Counted from the stretch's first letter, positions 1 to 10,500 are shown. The stretch is DNA of 17,637 nt from JAZKBN01 sp040388605 (GCA_040388605.1 JAZKBN010000067.1:1-17637); one strand, 5' to 3'. The notes: generated from the letters alone by a model not told the origin. Made by a program: numbers and translations.

Positions 1-1
1 T

Positions 2-118
2 GCCACTATTTACCAGTACAGCCCCCAGGGTTCATTGGTTAGAACAATTAAGGAAACATCAAAGGGCAGACGCACGGTTGCGGAACAGCACAGCAATTTA
101 CCCTCAGTACGCCGATGA
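2..118 (+). CDS. 3' end of a YD-repeat (Rhs-like) protein, partial
   Basis: An open frame enters from the left edge and stops at TGA 116-118, giving 38 residues. It begins ATIYQYSPQGSLVRT, which resembles residues of the large Rhs protein at about 12928-12972 (ATTYQYNSLGQQVRRT); at DNA level the first ~25 bases are nearly the same. In single-chain Bacteroidetes Rhs proteins this motif marks the start of the YD repeats, yet here the protein ends about 25 residues later with a basic tail ending in SVRR. It is therefore either a protein that naturally stops at this point or a truncated Rhs gene. Its stop overlaps the next start (ATGA), suggesting translational coupling. The rest of the gene lies outside the window, so its full domain content is unknown. 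Confidence 0.6.
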   Translation, partial: ATIYQYSPQGSLVRTIKETSKGRRTVAEQHSNLPSVRR

Positions 119-849
119 TAAAGCTGCTCACCTTGCTTTGGCTTGCGAATACAGCCCTGTTACCCCCGGCCTCTAAATTTGAAGCTGAGCGTAAGCTGGT
201 ACTTGCTGCAATTAATAAAACACAGCAGCAGGCAAGGGCAAATGCAGGGATGCTTTGCTCAATGCACTACAGAGTTTGCAACAACCTTCGCAAAATCGAC
301 AACAAAGCTATAATTCGAACAGAAGTAAACGAATTAAAAACTACACGGCATAATTACAATACCTGCTATAGAACCGCTGAATTACAGATTTTCAGCGATT
401 CATCATTGCAGTTTATTATTGTTCCGGCGCAAAAAATGGTGATAGTAAACAAGCGTAAAAAACTGCCTGCATTCTCCAGGGTAGATAGGATTACATACAA
501 CCTGCTCGACACCCAAAAGAAGGATTTGGAAAATGCACCCGTTTACGGAACCATTGACAGTACACTTGAAGGCGCCCCATGCAAGCTGGTTATTTTTCAG
601 CGAGTACTGCCGAACGGTGAACCCAAATACGAAAATTTATTCGGTTACATAATTGATGCCGACACAGTTATACGGGCCACATGGCAAATGCTGCCGCAAA
701 ATGAAAACACATTGCAGGAGAGAATTATGCATATTAAAAGCCGCACTTATGAAAAAGCTCAGTCAATGCTGCCTGCAAGGCTAAATGTATTTACAGCTGA
801 AGGCAGGCTAAAACCTGAATTTAAGGGCTATAAAGTTATAAGAAAATGA
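115..849 (+). CDS. small exported protein, possibly LolA-like, function unknown
   Basis: The 244-residue product opens with a short hydrophobic stretch (about residues 3-17, LLTLLWLANTALLPP) that can act as a Sec signal peptide; no lipobox cysteine is visible. The body alternates short strands and turns (for example LQIFSDSSLQFIIVPAQKMVIVN, about residues 90-112, and the later KLVIFQRVLPNG), which recalls the half-barrel of periplasmic LolA/LolB-type lipid-binding proteins, but no diagnostic motif was found and this is only a resemblance. The start is fixed by the ATGA overlap with the upstream gene, and its own stop again overlaps the next start (846-849). Co-translation with two huge secreted Rhs-related proteins suggests a periplasmic helper, for example in their export or folding. 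That role is inference; a simple hypothetical exported protein is equally possible. Confidence 0.7.
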   Translation: MIKLLTLLWLANTALLPPASKFEAERKLVLAAINKTQQQARANAGMLCSMHYRVCNNLRKIDNKAIIRTEVNELKTTRHNYNTCYRTAELQIFSDSSLQFIIVPAQKMVIVNKRKKLPAFSRVDRITYNLLDTQKKDLENAPVYGTIDSTLEGAPCKLVIFQRVLPNGEPKYENLFGYIIDADTVIRATWQMLPQNENTLQERIMHIKSRTYEKAQSMLPARLNVFTAEGRLKPEFKGYKVIRK

Positions 850-3800
850 TAAAAAAATATTTACATATTCTTATTCACAATCCCAAGTACAAAATTTTGA
901 TGCTTGCGGGGCTTTTGCTTCTTTTATACCAAATGGGATACAGCCAATGCCGTTCCACCGGTGAAGTATACAGCGTAACTGAAAACATAAGCTATTATGG
1001 GGGCTACGATGTACCCGTTAATATGCCCGCCGTTGCCCCAAACCAGGAGTATATGGATGTAAGCGCTGCTTTAACAATCAGTAACGACCCTTTTAATCGC
1101 GTAATCAACATACCCTTATACATTGATTCCTTAAACGTTTTCCTTATTACTGATGGGGTAATTGAAACTTTTTTGGGCAAGGTTATACTGGATGTGCATC
1201 ATCCGCAGGTTATTATAAACGTGAATTTGGGGCATGGTCAGGTGGTGGCAGAGCATTATTATAACTTCCGGGTTTATAGGCTTTTTGACGATGTTATTGA
1301 TTATGCCGCAATGCTTAATTTTCAAACCAATACCACATCCATACTTAAAACCGATTTAAGCAGGGTAAATCCCAGGATTATGTTTTCAAGGCCGGAAAAC
1401 TTATCTGCCGGATTTGAAGATTCCAAAAGAATGCGCCTGAAGTGGGGCACAATGTCTGATGTAAAAAGTTGCGGTTGGGAAGTGCAGTTACTAAAACTCA
1501 ATCACAGCAATCAAAATATGCAGGTTCCCGGGCATGACAGGTATATTTCAACAAAGGTAGACTGGCAGAATGCAACAACCGTTTTTTCAGAGGGAAGCAC
1601 AGATGCGATTGCATTGACTGTGGCAGAGGGTTCCGGGTATTATACCTGGCGGGTACGACCCTTTGCCGACAGCGGAAACGGCAAAATATATTATGGCCGG
1701 TATTCACATACGGGAAGCAATGAACTGCAATGCTTTGGCTGCGGCTATTCTTCCATGCCTAAAGATTCTTTGGGGGCTTTATACAACGTATTTCGCTTTC
1801 TTGACCACGACAGTGCCCGGAATTATACATACGAGCGCATTTTTACCGAAAAGACAAGTATAAAAGAACGTATCAGGTACGCCGACGGCCTTAACTACCT
1901 TCGTCAGACACTCACTACCCTGCCTGCGGACGGAGGAAGAAGCATAGAGCATAATGTGCTTGATTATTCAGGAAGAACTGCTTTGCAGCTTATTCCGGTT
2001 CCGCAACGGAATAGTCCGTATTTATCTTTTGCGGAAGGTTTTGCCCGGCCATATGGTACCGGCAAGCCCTACCGTGCCCGCGATTTTGATACCCTGGCCA
2101 GGATCAGGAACCCAAGGCTGATTCCGGGACCTGACGATTATTATGGGCAACGCTATTATGACTACAGCAGCAACAGCAATTTTGCCACTCCCCGAACTTC
2201 AGGATACTCTTTTTCAAGAACCCTGTTTACTCCTGATAATACAGGCAGGGTTGCTGAGCAGGCCCTGCCGTCTAAGCCCCTTTCATTGCACAGCCCTGAT
2301 TCCTCACATACAATGCGCAATAAGTACTCGGCTGCTTCAGATATGGAGCTTGTGCTTATGTTCGGGGCCGATGCCCCTGATGGTGAAAATGTTGAAAAAA
2401 CTATCAGCACCGATGCCAACAACACAACCACGCTGACTTATAAAACACGCGACGGTAATCTGCTTGCCACTTCTGTATTGCTTGATAATACCGACGAAGA
2501 ACTGCTTGATTCATTGTCAGCTAAAGATTCGGTAATCACAAAGAGCTATATAGGGCCCGGCTATCAGACCACCACGGGAATCAGGAATGGTAAAGTTCTA
2601 TACTTGGCACAGGAAAGCAAACTGGTTATTGATTACTTCCCGAAATATAAAACCTTATCGGTTGGCTGCAGCGAGATTGCCATGAACTGCCCTTTTAACC
2701 TGGAAATAAGCATCAGCAAAACCGATGGCTCCCTTTTCTCGCTAACCGAAACAAGGCACGATACCGCCTGGCACTTTTCAGCCGACAGCACTAAAATTTG
2801 GCGCACCAGGCTGAACATCACCGGAACGGTAAAAATTACTATTGACACCCTCCTCGCAAAGGCGGGTACTTATTATGTTGAAAAGCGCATTATTCCTACC
2901 GGCGAGGGCAATGTGGCCCAAACGGCGGGCCTGCTGATGGGCAACCAGGTTAATCCGATTAAAGCCCTCATGCAATCATGGCTGAACAGCATGCAATCGG
3001 CATGTGATTTACCTGCATTTATCGTAAAAGTGGAAGCCTTAGGCGAGGACATAAGAGGCGCCCGACAAATTACAGATACAACAGCAAGAAATGCTGAATT
3101 CACATACCTGACAAGATTTTACAAAATTGATTCCCTATACACAGGCACCCTCGACAGCAATTACTTCAAATACTTACTTTCGGTTCAATACATCAATAAC
3201 GAGGTTCAGATAAGTACCCGATGCTGCCCGTACTTTACTTTCCCCTTAACCATGAAACAGGTATTTACCGGTGAGCCAAAGGCTGCGCAGGCTGTACCTG
3301 ATGCATCGGTATCTTACTTACAGGTTAATCCTTATTTTAAAACGGAATGCGACAAATCTGATTTCAGCTTTGATTTTGAGGGCTATGCTTATGATTACTT
3401 TTGGGAATGCGCCCCCAAAGCCATTGAAGCTGCCGGAGATTTAACCGGCGGGTTACAAGGCGTTCGTATTAAACCCGGCGATGAAGCCATAGTAAAAGCC
3501 ATTCATGATGTAATTCTTAAACCTTACATGACCGGTTACGACACCCCCGGCACATTTAACATGATGGTTTATAAAATGCTGACGGATTCATTACAGGCAG
3601 CGGGCGGGGCGAAAAGCGCCTTTTATGACCGGGAAAGGCTTTTTAACTGCTGGCTCACGCAACTGAACATTATTAAGCAGAAAACCGGGCTCTGCCCAAG
3701 AACCGATATAACCGTACCCGATACCGGTTTAAGCGGTACGATTTCATCATCTGTTGACGAACAAAATAACGGGGACAGGGGCGTTCACGACGATATTGTT

Positions 3801-5516
3801 GACAGCAATATAGATATGAACTGGCTCATGCGATGGTTCTTCAGCGGTAAAATACGCGAGGCCAGCAGGCGCTTAAGAGATGCCCAGCTGCCCGGCGATT
3901 CCATTCCCGATCTTGAAGAAGACGTAGAGCCAATAAATAATAAGTTCCATTATAATGCTGCTATTGAATTTCTGAACTGTACCGGTTTTCACTTTGCCAA
4001 AGTAATTACTAAAGGAGAACATGGTCCCCTGCATGAAGACAGCATTGCCGGCTTTAACTATAGTGATCCCGGTTATTTGAATCCTCTGAGTCGGAACTTT
4101 AGAGGTTACCGTGCTAATATCAGCAAAACGCAGGCTTTGCAGGGATACAGGCCTGATTCACTTTTTGCCGTCACATATCCGAACGCCGATGACAACAGGT
4201 GGCTCATACAGGTATTCAAGGGTGTAAAAGATCCTGTGTATGCCTTTAAGTACTTTAACTATAAGGAAGGCAATCAACCTGCCCTGGAGGTGCAATCCTG
4301 CTTCAGCAATCCAAATAAATATAAGGATACCGACGGGCAAATGAAGCCATTGTGCCCATCCCAACCTGATTCAGTTTGCGTGTATTGCGGCGTTGGTCGC
4401 ATTATATGCGACAGCACACATGAAAAATGGAACCCCGACCAACGCTATGCCTTTTTTATGGCCTTGCAGAACGAACGTTCTGCAAGCGCTTACCCCTCCG
4501 GCAGTTTCATGGGCAATTTGAAAGAAGGAGAGTTTGAAAGCCCGGTATACTATTCAGCAGAAAATGATTGCTACAGACTTTGGGAAAATACGGCAACCTG
4601 TTTAGACGGGGACCATTATCATACGCTCTGCGGAAATAATTTTATTGTAAACGGTAAGCGGGCTTTAACCAAGGTTGAAAATGATATATCGCTGCTGAAC
4701 AGGGGTTCTGTTGCCTACTGCGAAAAAATAAGGGACATACTCAAATTAGGTATTATAGACTCCCTTAACGCACAGGGTTTTACCATTGACTCCTGCGTAG
4801 GCACTGCCAATTCAAAAACCATTCTTGAAGCCGAGGTTGATATGATTGTTGACCAAATGATAAAAGAATGCAAAGACAGGGCACAGGTTCGCACATATTC
4901 CATTGTTACCGAAGGCTGCAGGGATATTAATACCCCACGCATCAGCAGCCTGACCGGCTCAAGGGCACCCAATGGGGATTTGATTGAAATTAAATCGGTT
5001 AAGTACGGAACAGGGAATGCATCGGCTTATAATAATGCGGTAAGGCATTTGAAGTATCAGAGAACCGGCAGTACTTCAACGCATCAAATACACCCTGAAT
5101 TTTCATTCGACTCAAGCACCATTATACAATTGCAATCAATGGTTTATCATTACAGGGATACTATGCCTGACACTATGGTTGTGCTCCCTATTTATCTTGT
5201 TCCTGAAAATACCATAGCAGATTGTGAAATGACACGGCGAACCCAGGTAATGAGCATGCAGCTGAATGTAGGCATAGGCTTAAAAGATATTGCGGAAAGC
5301 AACGGGGGCTGTTGCCCTGCCGATTCACTCTTTGCTCAAAGCCTCTTCCGGGCCGATACCGTTGATTGCCCTGCATGCCTGCGGGCACAAAGTGGTTCTT
5401 CTGATTTAAGGAACGGAAAAATTGTGGCCCCTACAGTGGAAACACGCATTAAACTGGATATTGAACTGAACAGGAACGGCATAAAAAGTACAAAACGCTG
5501 GTACCGCAAACCGTAA
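846..5516 (+). CDS. large secreted Rhs-associated protein, pre-YD half of a Bacteroidetes Rhs polypeptide
   Basis: The product has 1556 residues. It has a clear Sec signal peptide (basic n-region, hydrophobic residues 17-30, likely cleavage GYS|QC at 33/34). A fibronectin III-like stretch follows at about 182-290 (SRPENLSAGF...LRLKWG-like pattern, ending in YYTWRVRPF). From about 345 come segments I recognise from the N-terminal half of single-chain Bacteroidetes Rhs/YD proteins with the DUF6443-type region: RYADGLNYLRQTLTT, the YDYSSNSNFATPR block (439-450), FTPDNTGRVAEQ (461-472), and TISTDANNTTTLTY followed by RDGNLLATSVL. The remainder is a long cysteine-rich region with CxxC and CC pairs (CVYCGVG, CCPYF, CCPAD, CPAC). 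Strikingly, it ends without YD repeats, an Rhs core or a toxin; the YD part occurs in the gene at 7525. No T9SS sorting domain is evident at its end. It is translationally coupled to the preceding gene and lies 5 bases before the next. It is likely an extracellular or surface scaffold component of the toxin system (inference). Confidence 0.8.
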   Translation: MIKKYLHILIHNPKYKILMLAGLLLLLYQMGYSQCRSTGEVYSVTENISYYGGYDVPVNMPAVAPNQEYMDVSAALTISNDPFNRVINIPLYIDSLNVFLITDGVIETFLGKVILDVHHPQVIINVNLGHGQVVAEHYYNFRVYRLFDDVIDYAAMLNFQTNTTSILKTDLSRVNPRIMFSRPENLSAGFEDSKRMRLKWGTMSDVKSCGWEVQLLKLNHSNQNMQVPGHDRYISTKVDWQNATTVFSEGSTDAIALTVAEGSGYYTWRVRPFADSGNGKIYYGRYSHTGSNELQCFGCGYSSMPKDSLGALYNVFRFLDHDSARNYTYERIFTEKTSIKERIRYADGLNYLRQTLTTLPADGGRSIEHNVLDYSGRTALQLIPVPQRNSPYLSFAEGFARPYGTGKPYRARDFDTLARIRNPRLIPGPDDYYGQRYYDYSSNSNFATPRTSGYSFSRTLFTPDNTGRVAEQALPSKPLSLHSPDSSHTMRNKYSAASDMELVLMFGADAPDGENVEKTISTDANNTTTLTYKTRDGNLLATSVLLDNTDEELLDSLSAKDSVITKSYIGPGYQTTTGIRNGKVLYLAQESKLVIDYFPKYKTLSVGCSEIAMNCPFNLEISISKTDGSLFSLTETRHDTAWHFSADSTKIWRTRLNITGTVKITIDTLLAKAGTYYVEKRIIPTGEGNVAQTAGLLMGNQVNPIKALMQSWLNSMQSACDLPAFIVKVEALGEDIRGARQITDTTARNAEFTYLTRFYKIDSLYTGTLDSNYFKYLLSVQYINNEVQISTRCCPYFTFPLTMKQVFTGEPKAAQAVPDASVSYLQVNPYFKTECDKSDFSFDFEGYAYDYFWECAPKAIEAAGDLTGGLQGVRIKPGDEAIVKAIHDVILKPYMTGYDTPGTFNMMVYKMLTDSLQAAGGAKSAFYDRERLFNCWLTQLNIIKQKTGLCPRTDITVPDTGLSGTISSSVDEQNNGDRGVHDDIVDSNIDMNWLMRWFFSGKIREASRRLRDAQLPGDSIPDLEEDVEPINNKFHYNAAIEFLNCTGFHFAKVITKGEHGPLHEDSIAGFNYSDPGYLNPLSRNFRGYRANISKTQALQGYRPDSLFAVTYPNADDNRWLIQVFKGVKDPVYAFKYFNYKEGNQPALEVQSCFSNPNKYKDTDGQMKPLCPSQPDSVCVYCGVGRIICDSTHEKWNPDQRYAFFMALQNERSASAYPSGSFMGNLKEGEFESPVYYSAENDCYRLWENTATCLDGDHYHTLCGNNFIVNGKRALTKVENDISLLNRGSVAYCEKIRDILKLGIIDSLNAQGFTIDSCVGTANSKTILEAEVDMIVDQMIKECKDRAQVRTYSIVTEGCRDINTPRISSLTGSRAPNGDLIEIKSVKYGTGNASAYNNAVRHLKYQRTGSTSTHQIHPEFSFDSSTIIQLQSMVYHYRDTMPDTMVVLPIYLVPENTIADCEMTRRTQVMSMQLNVGIGLKDIAESNGGCCPADSLFAQSLFRADTVDCPACLRAQSGSSDLRNGKIVAPTVETRIKLDIELNRNGIKSTKRWYRKP
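4463..4486. repeat. 24-base perfect palindrome inside the large coding gene
   Basis: The arms CTTGCAGAACG and CGTTCTGCAAG are perfect reverse complements of 11 bases separated by AA. The sequence lies wholly within the coding frame, where it specifies ALQNERSASA. It could form a strong hairpin in the mRNA or be a symmetric protein-binding site, but no poly-T tract follows it, so it is not a classical terminator. It may be chance. Confidence 0.6.
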
Positions 5517-5521
5517 GTAAT

Positions 5522-7528
5522 ATGAAAAAAAATTTAACTATACTATTTCTGCTGATGCAAATCAGCGTTTTGCCGGCTGTTGCTCAGCAGCGTGAAGGAG
5601 CATTTTGGTTGTTTGGAAATCGAAGATCACTGGATTTTAACTATTACCCTCCTAAGCTAACACATGTAACAAGGTTTAGTGAGTATCGTGAACCCGGTGC
5701 TATGTATCGTCGAGGAATTGGCGCTTTTGCAACAATATGCAATCCGTCTGGCCAATTGTTATTTTCAGTACAAAGTAACCAGGTTTATAACAAAAATAAT
5801 GAAGTAATGAAGGGCGGGGCTGATTTATTGTCTTGGTATCCGGACAGATCAACATTCTTTTTTAATGAAAACGATGTTCGCAATTTGCCCATAATAGTCA
5901 AGCCAAAGAACCTTGGCAGTATTTATTGGATATTCTATGTTGCTTTTCCTGATGACGAACAAAGTCCTCTTTATAAAGGGACATTATTCAGAGCTGTTAT
6001 TGATATGAAACGGGAAAGCGGCTTCGGAGAAGTTATTTCAAAGAACGAGCTGATTGATACCTCAGTTGCGCGACAATTGGCTGTGTGCATGCATGCGAAT
6101 GGTGAAGATATGTGGCTTATTAACCATAATTCACCAGGTGTCGACTACAAAGTTTACCTTATAACTGATACCTTAAATCGTTTACCGGTGGTATCTCAAC
6201 ATCTTCCATTAATTGGTGAAGACACACCTTGGAATCCTCAAATGGGGCTCGGTGATAATTTATCGGGCCCGCTTATAAGCTCCCCAAATTCTGAACTTCT
6301 TGTTTCATGTGCGAATTTTGCATATTTAGATTCAAATATTAATGTTTTCCGTTTTAACGGAAACACCGGTGCTTTAAATAAGCTCTTTAGTATTGCAATC
6401 CCTGAAAAACCGGTCAGTTATACATTTTCTTCAAATTCAAAAATGCTTTACGTAGTTACAGGCTATGATTTATCAGTTGCATTAAGGGGTGTAGCTCCGT
6501 ATCCTTTTTATTTTTCAATTTACCAGGTTAACCTTAGCATTCTTGATTCTGCTACTGTGCAACAATCAATTTTTCATCTTCCCCAGACCTATTGTAAATC
6601 CAGCGAAGGCACCATAATGCTTGGGCCTGACGGTAAAATATATTTAGGGGAATCTGAAACAAATACCTTGGACTCAGGTGATATTGGTGTAATTAATTAT
6701 CCCGATAGGGCAGGCCTTAGTTGTAATTTTGACCAACATGGAATTCGGACTCCTTTCTATCAATTTCGCTTTTCAAACGGCTATGGCTTCCCCATCCTAA
6801 ACCAAACCCTCTTACGCAATACTTATAAATTCCAGGCAGGCGCATCAGCAGATACGGTTTGCCTCGGCGATTCTGTAACCCTGTATGCCTACGGGGCCGA
6901 GCTCAACAATTTTACCTGGGATTCAAGCTCTTTTCTTTCGTCATTAAAAGGCGGCGCAGTTAAAGCCCTTCCTTCGGCCGATACCGTTTTTTGGGTCAGC
7001 GGTGGTAACGGTCTTGATTCATCAAGGGCATCGGTGCGCATTAAGGTAATAGAAAGGCCTGCGCCCCCTTTAATTGCACAGCGCAACGATACCATATATG
7101 CCTACAATACCAATTGTAGCCGCTTTATGTGGTATGTTAACGATACCTTGTACAGGAGCTCTAACATCGGTAAAATCTTTTCAATGCCCGGCACTACCTA
7201 CAGGGTGCAGGGTATAGGCACAGGCAAATGCCCCTCGGAGTTTTCAAATATGGTAGTTGGCGGAGAGGTTACAGGAATGGCTCTAAATGGCCTGCCGGGT
7301 TTCAAAGTATCGCCTAACCCGAATAACGGTTTATTCAGAATTTCCTCAGGCTCAGGGGCGGAATCGGAGTATTGCATTGTGAGTATGATTGGCAGCGACA
7401 TTGCAAAAGGAAAGCTGACCGCTTATGAGGAAAAGGAAATCAGCATGGGTGAAGCCTCTGCAGGTATTTATATTTTAAAAGTAACAGGCCCCGGTCTCAG
7501 CGGCTGCTTTAAACTGGTAAAAAAATGA
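5522..7528 (+). CDS. T9SS-exported beta-propeller/Ig-like surface protein
   Basis: The 668-residue product has a Sec signal peptide with likely cleavage AVA|QQ at 21/22. Residues about 25-435 look like the WD/YVTN-type propeller common in Bacteroidetes surface proteins: an opening WLFGNRRSLDFN and the characteristic late motif MLGPDGKIYLGE (366-377) followed by GVINYPDRAGLSCNF. An Ig/PKD-like stretch starts near 440 (DTVCLGDSVTLYAYG) and a second near 515-585. Residues 590-668 form a T9SS type A C-terminal sorting domain (FKVSPNPNNGLFRIS ... AGIYILKVTG ... FKLVKK), which directs passage through the PorU/Sov system and anchoring at the cell surface. It lies 5 bases after the preceding gene and overlaps the toxin gene by ATGA. 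It is the only product here with an obvious T9SS signal, so it may be the surface anchor or adhesin of the assembly (inference). Base composition changes within the gene: the propeller part is visibly more AT-rich than the part after about 6780. Confidence 0.85.
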   Translation: MKKNLTILFLLMQISVLPAVAQQREGAFWLFGNRRSLDFNYYPPKLTHVTRFSEYREPGAMYRRGIGAFATICNPSGQLLFSVQSNQVYNKNNEVMKGGADLLSWYPDRSTFFFNENDVRNLPIIVKPKNLGSIYWIFYVAFPDDEQSPLYKGTLFRAVIDMKRESGFGEVISKNELIDTSVARQLAVCMHANGEDMWLINHNSPGVDYKVYLITDTLNRLPVVSQHLPLIGEDTPWNPQMGLGDNLSGPLISSPNSELLVSCANFAYLDSNINVFRFNGNTGALNKLFSIAIPEKPVSYTFSSNSKMLYVVTGYDLSVALRGVAPYPFYFSIYQVNLSILDSATVQQSIFHLPQTYCKSSEGTIMLGPDGKIYLGESETNTLDSGDIGVINYPDRAGLSCNFDQHGIRTPFYQFRFSNGYGFPILNQTLLRNTYKFQAGASADTVCLGDSVTLYAYGAELNNFTWDSSSFLSSLKGGAVKALPSADTVFWVSGGNGLDSSRASVRIKVIERPAPPLIAQRNDTIYAYNTNCSRFMWYVNDTLYRSSNIGKIFSMPGTTYRVQGIGTGKCPSEFSNMVVGGEVTGMALNGLPGFKVSPNPNNGLFRISSGSGAESEYCIVSMIGSDIAKGKLTAYEEKEISMGEASAGIYILKVTGPGLSGCFKLVKK

Positions 7529-10500
7529 GGATGACCCCGGCGCAGGCTTATTTCTTATTGTGCATATTATTATGCATGGCCGGTATTTCGGCATACGCGC
7601 AGCCTATTGTTGTAACCAAGGGTTCTGGCTCGGGCCCTGGAACCTTGTATGCGGCAATTAATGAGGCTTATTTTACCGGAGGGCATACCAATATTGTTGT
7701 TGCAGATTCTGTAGATGAAATAATCCTGACCGAAATTCTGCCCTCTGTACTATCCAATACAGATATTGATCTGAATATTCCCGGAAAAGGCCCGGCGCGC
7801 ATTATCCGTATACTTGACGGCAGCGACAGCAGCATACTCCTTTGCAGCATTCCATTTTTTACCTGCCAAAACAGCACTTTCAGCATCAAAAATGCCGACT
7901 TAATTGATTCCATTGGGCCTGCTTACTTGGAAGCAGGCTCTGTTTTTAACTTTGGTACGCAAATAATTATTTGGGAAAATTGCCGCAATGCGCTTATTAA
8001 AAATGTACTCTTTCAGTCCGGGGCCCTTGGCAACGGCTTACAGCTCTGGAGCGACAGCGCAAGCCACATTGACAGCTGCTTTTTTATAGGCGCAGCACAT
8101 TCTTACAACCTGAGTTCAGGTACTTCCGACAGGCTGAAAATTACAGGCTGTAAATTCGGGTTTAACAGGCAGGGAATAGAAAAAACGCATGGAAAATTTG
8201 CTGTTTCCGGCACTCAAAATGTAATAATCAGCGGGAACCGTTTCAGCCCCTTAACCATTGCAGGTGCTTTGTCATCATCAGAAACCGGTTCAATAGAATT
8301 CGGCTATATAGATTCGCTTAGTTCAGCTGCGAATGACAGCATACTGTTCTTTAATATCAGTAACTTCAAAATTGGCGGCGCTTCAGGTCTCGGGAACCGA
8401 ATAGCCGGCGATCTGCGTTTCAGAAGCAGCTCGGCCGGGCGCATTTCAGGTAACCGCTTCGGCTTTATTCCGGGTTCAGATGGCCATACTAATATAGCTG
8501 TCCCGGCAAAATCATCAATTACATTTTGGCAGGGCTGCGGTAATAATCTCCCTGCTCCGGAAACTTTTATTGCTGACAGCGTAATATTAGGCGGCCATAA
8601 CGCCGCTTCGAAAAACACCTTCCACAAAACCGACCTAATAAGCGATGGTCTTACGAAGTTCAAATACATAGGTAATCGCGTGAGCGGAAACCCAACTGCC
8701 GCAAGTTTCAAGCCCTTCCAATGGAACAATTGCTCCAAAAATTTCAAAAACGACTTTTTTAAAAAAGCGCCCTTTATAAGCAATGCATACCTCAGCATTA
8801 ACGATACCCTATACCTGAGCGTGCGTTACTATAAGAACGATGATACTTTGCATTTTTATGGTATTAAAGCCTTGAACGCTTATAATCTCGATACCCTTTT
8901 TGCCACCCGAAGCTTTTATGCCGATTCGCTGCCATACAGCGACAGCGCAACAGCACAATACAAATTCTATTTCAGGAACTTAGCCGGAACCGGGCGCATT
9001 GGCATTATAGTTACAGACGCCACAGGCAGCTCGGAATTTGCATACGCAAACATAAATACCGATTGCAGCCTGGTCGTAAGCACCGACAGCGGTAACGGCA
9101 CCGGCTCTTTGGCTGCTGCCATACACTGCGCCAACCTCCACCCCGGCCCTGACACAATCAGGTTGTCAGGGCACGGGCCTATAACTATTACCGGCAATAT
9201 ATCAGTAACCGACCCTTTGGTCTTAATAGGTAATGATTCAAGTCCCATTGTTATTAAATCAACCACACCATTTCCGGGTTATCCGTTTAATATCGGTTTC
9301 ACCGGCGGCAGCACAGGCTCAATAATCAGGGGGCTGCATTTTAAGAATTTTGCTTACACAGGTCCGCCCTTATTTGACGGCTTGGGCATTACCCCGCCTA
9401 TAACTTCGGCCCTTACGCTCAGGGCATCGGGAATTACTGTTAAGCGTTGCCGGTTCAGCAACACTTCCACCGGCATACAGGTTACAGGCGGGCGCACAAT
9501 TATAGACAGCTGCACATTCTTAACAAGTGCAGCCGGCGCACCCGACGGCAGCAAACACGGCATTTACATGCATAAAGCCGACAGCTGTAAAATAACCGCC
9601 AACCAGTTCTTCGGCCTGTATACCGATAAAACGCACCTGTATACTTCGGTACATGTCGACAGCTCAAATTACTTAAGCATTGGCGGCGACACGCTTAAAG
9701 GCAGGAATTATTTTAAGCGTACCGTAACCGCATTAAACGCGAATGCATGCGCCAACCTGCATTTTTCCGGCAACCGCTTCGATACCCTGGATGCGCAAAA
9801 TCACAGTGTGCGTATAAACTATTCAGATAACGTAATTATTGGCGGCGATTCTTTAAAATACAGTAACAGGGTAAAGGGAGATAAGGATTTTTCATTCGGC
9901 GATCGCTCAGCGGCAGTGTTCATGCTGGCACATTGCCGGCAAATGCGCATTCAAAGCAATATAGTTCATGGCCATAATGCCGACAGCAGCCTTTTCATTC
10001 TTGACTCATGCCAAAATGTAATCATAGGCGGAAGCCGGGAAGGAAAGAATATTGTAACACTATCAAAATGCCCGACAGCGTTTGATCTCAGGAACTGTAA
10101 CCGCGTAAATGCCACATACAACAACTTCGGAATAAATGCCGCAGGTTTAACCGGTGCAAGTATTGATAATGATTTAATTAAACATTTTTTTCGTATTTGG
10201 GCCGACAGTGGTACCGGCAACGACAGCATTAACATAGGCAGCTGGATTGCAGGCCAGGGAAACCTAATTTATAGCGTTAAAGAGACTGAAGCAATTTATG
10301 TTGGCAGGTATGCGAAAAGGGTAACCGTTGCCGGGAATAAAATAATGGGCTTTGCCACTCCCCTGAAGTCTGATTATGCTGTGACGAATAACCTGTTCCC
10401 GCCCAGGCTGTACTATTTGGATTCTTCTACCAATTATGCGTATAGCCAGCTTTACAAGACAATTAAATTCAAAATACCAGGTTTTGCAGCCAGCCCCCAT

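Noticed and set aside
1987..2020. Short hairpin (TATTCCG / CGGAATA) inside the 846-5516 gene
   Set aside because: Seven-base arms with a 9-base loop are expected by chance in a window of this length.
8304..8798. 164-codon - strand frame
   Set aside because: It is antisense to the first beta-helix region of the toxin gene; the sense frame is continuous and gives a coherent repeat architecture.
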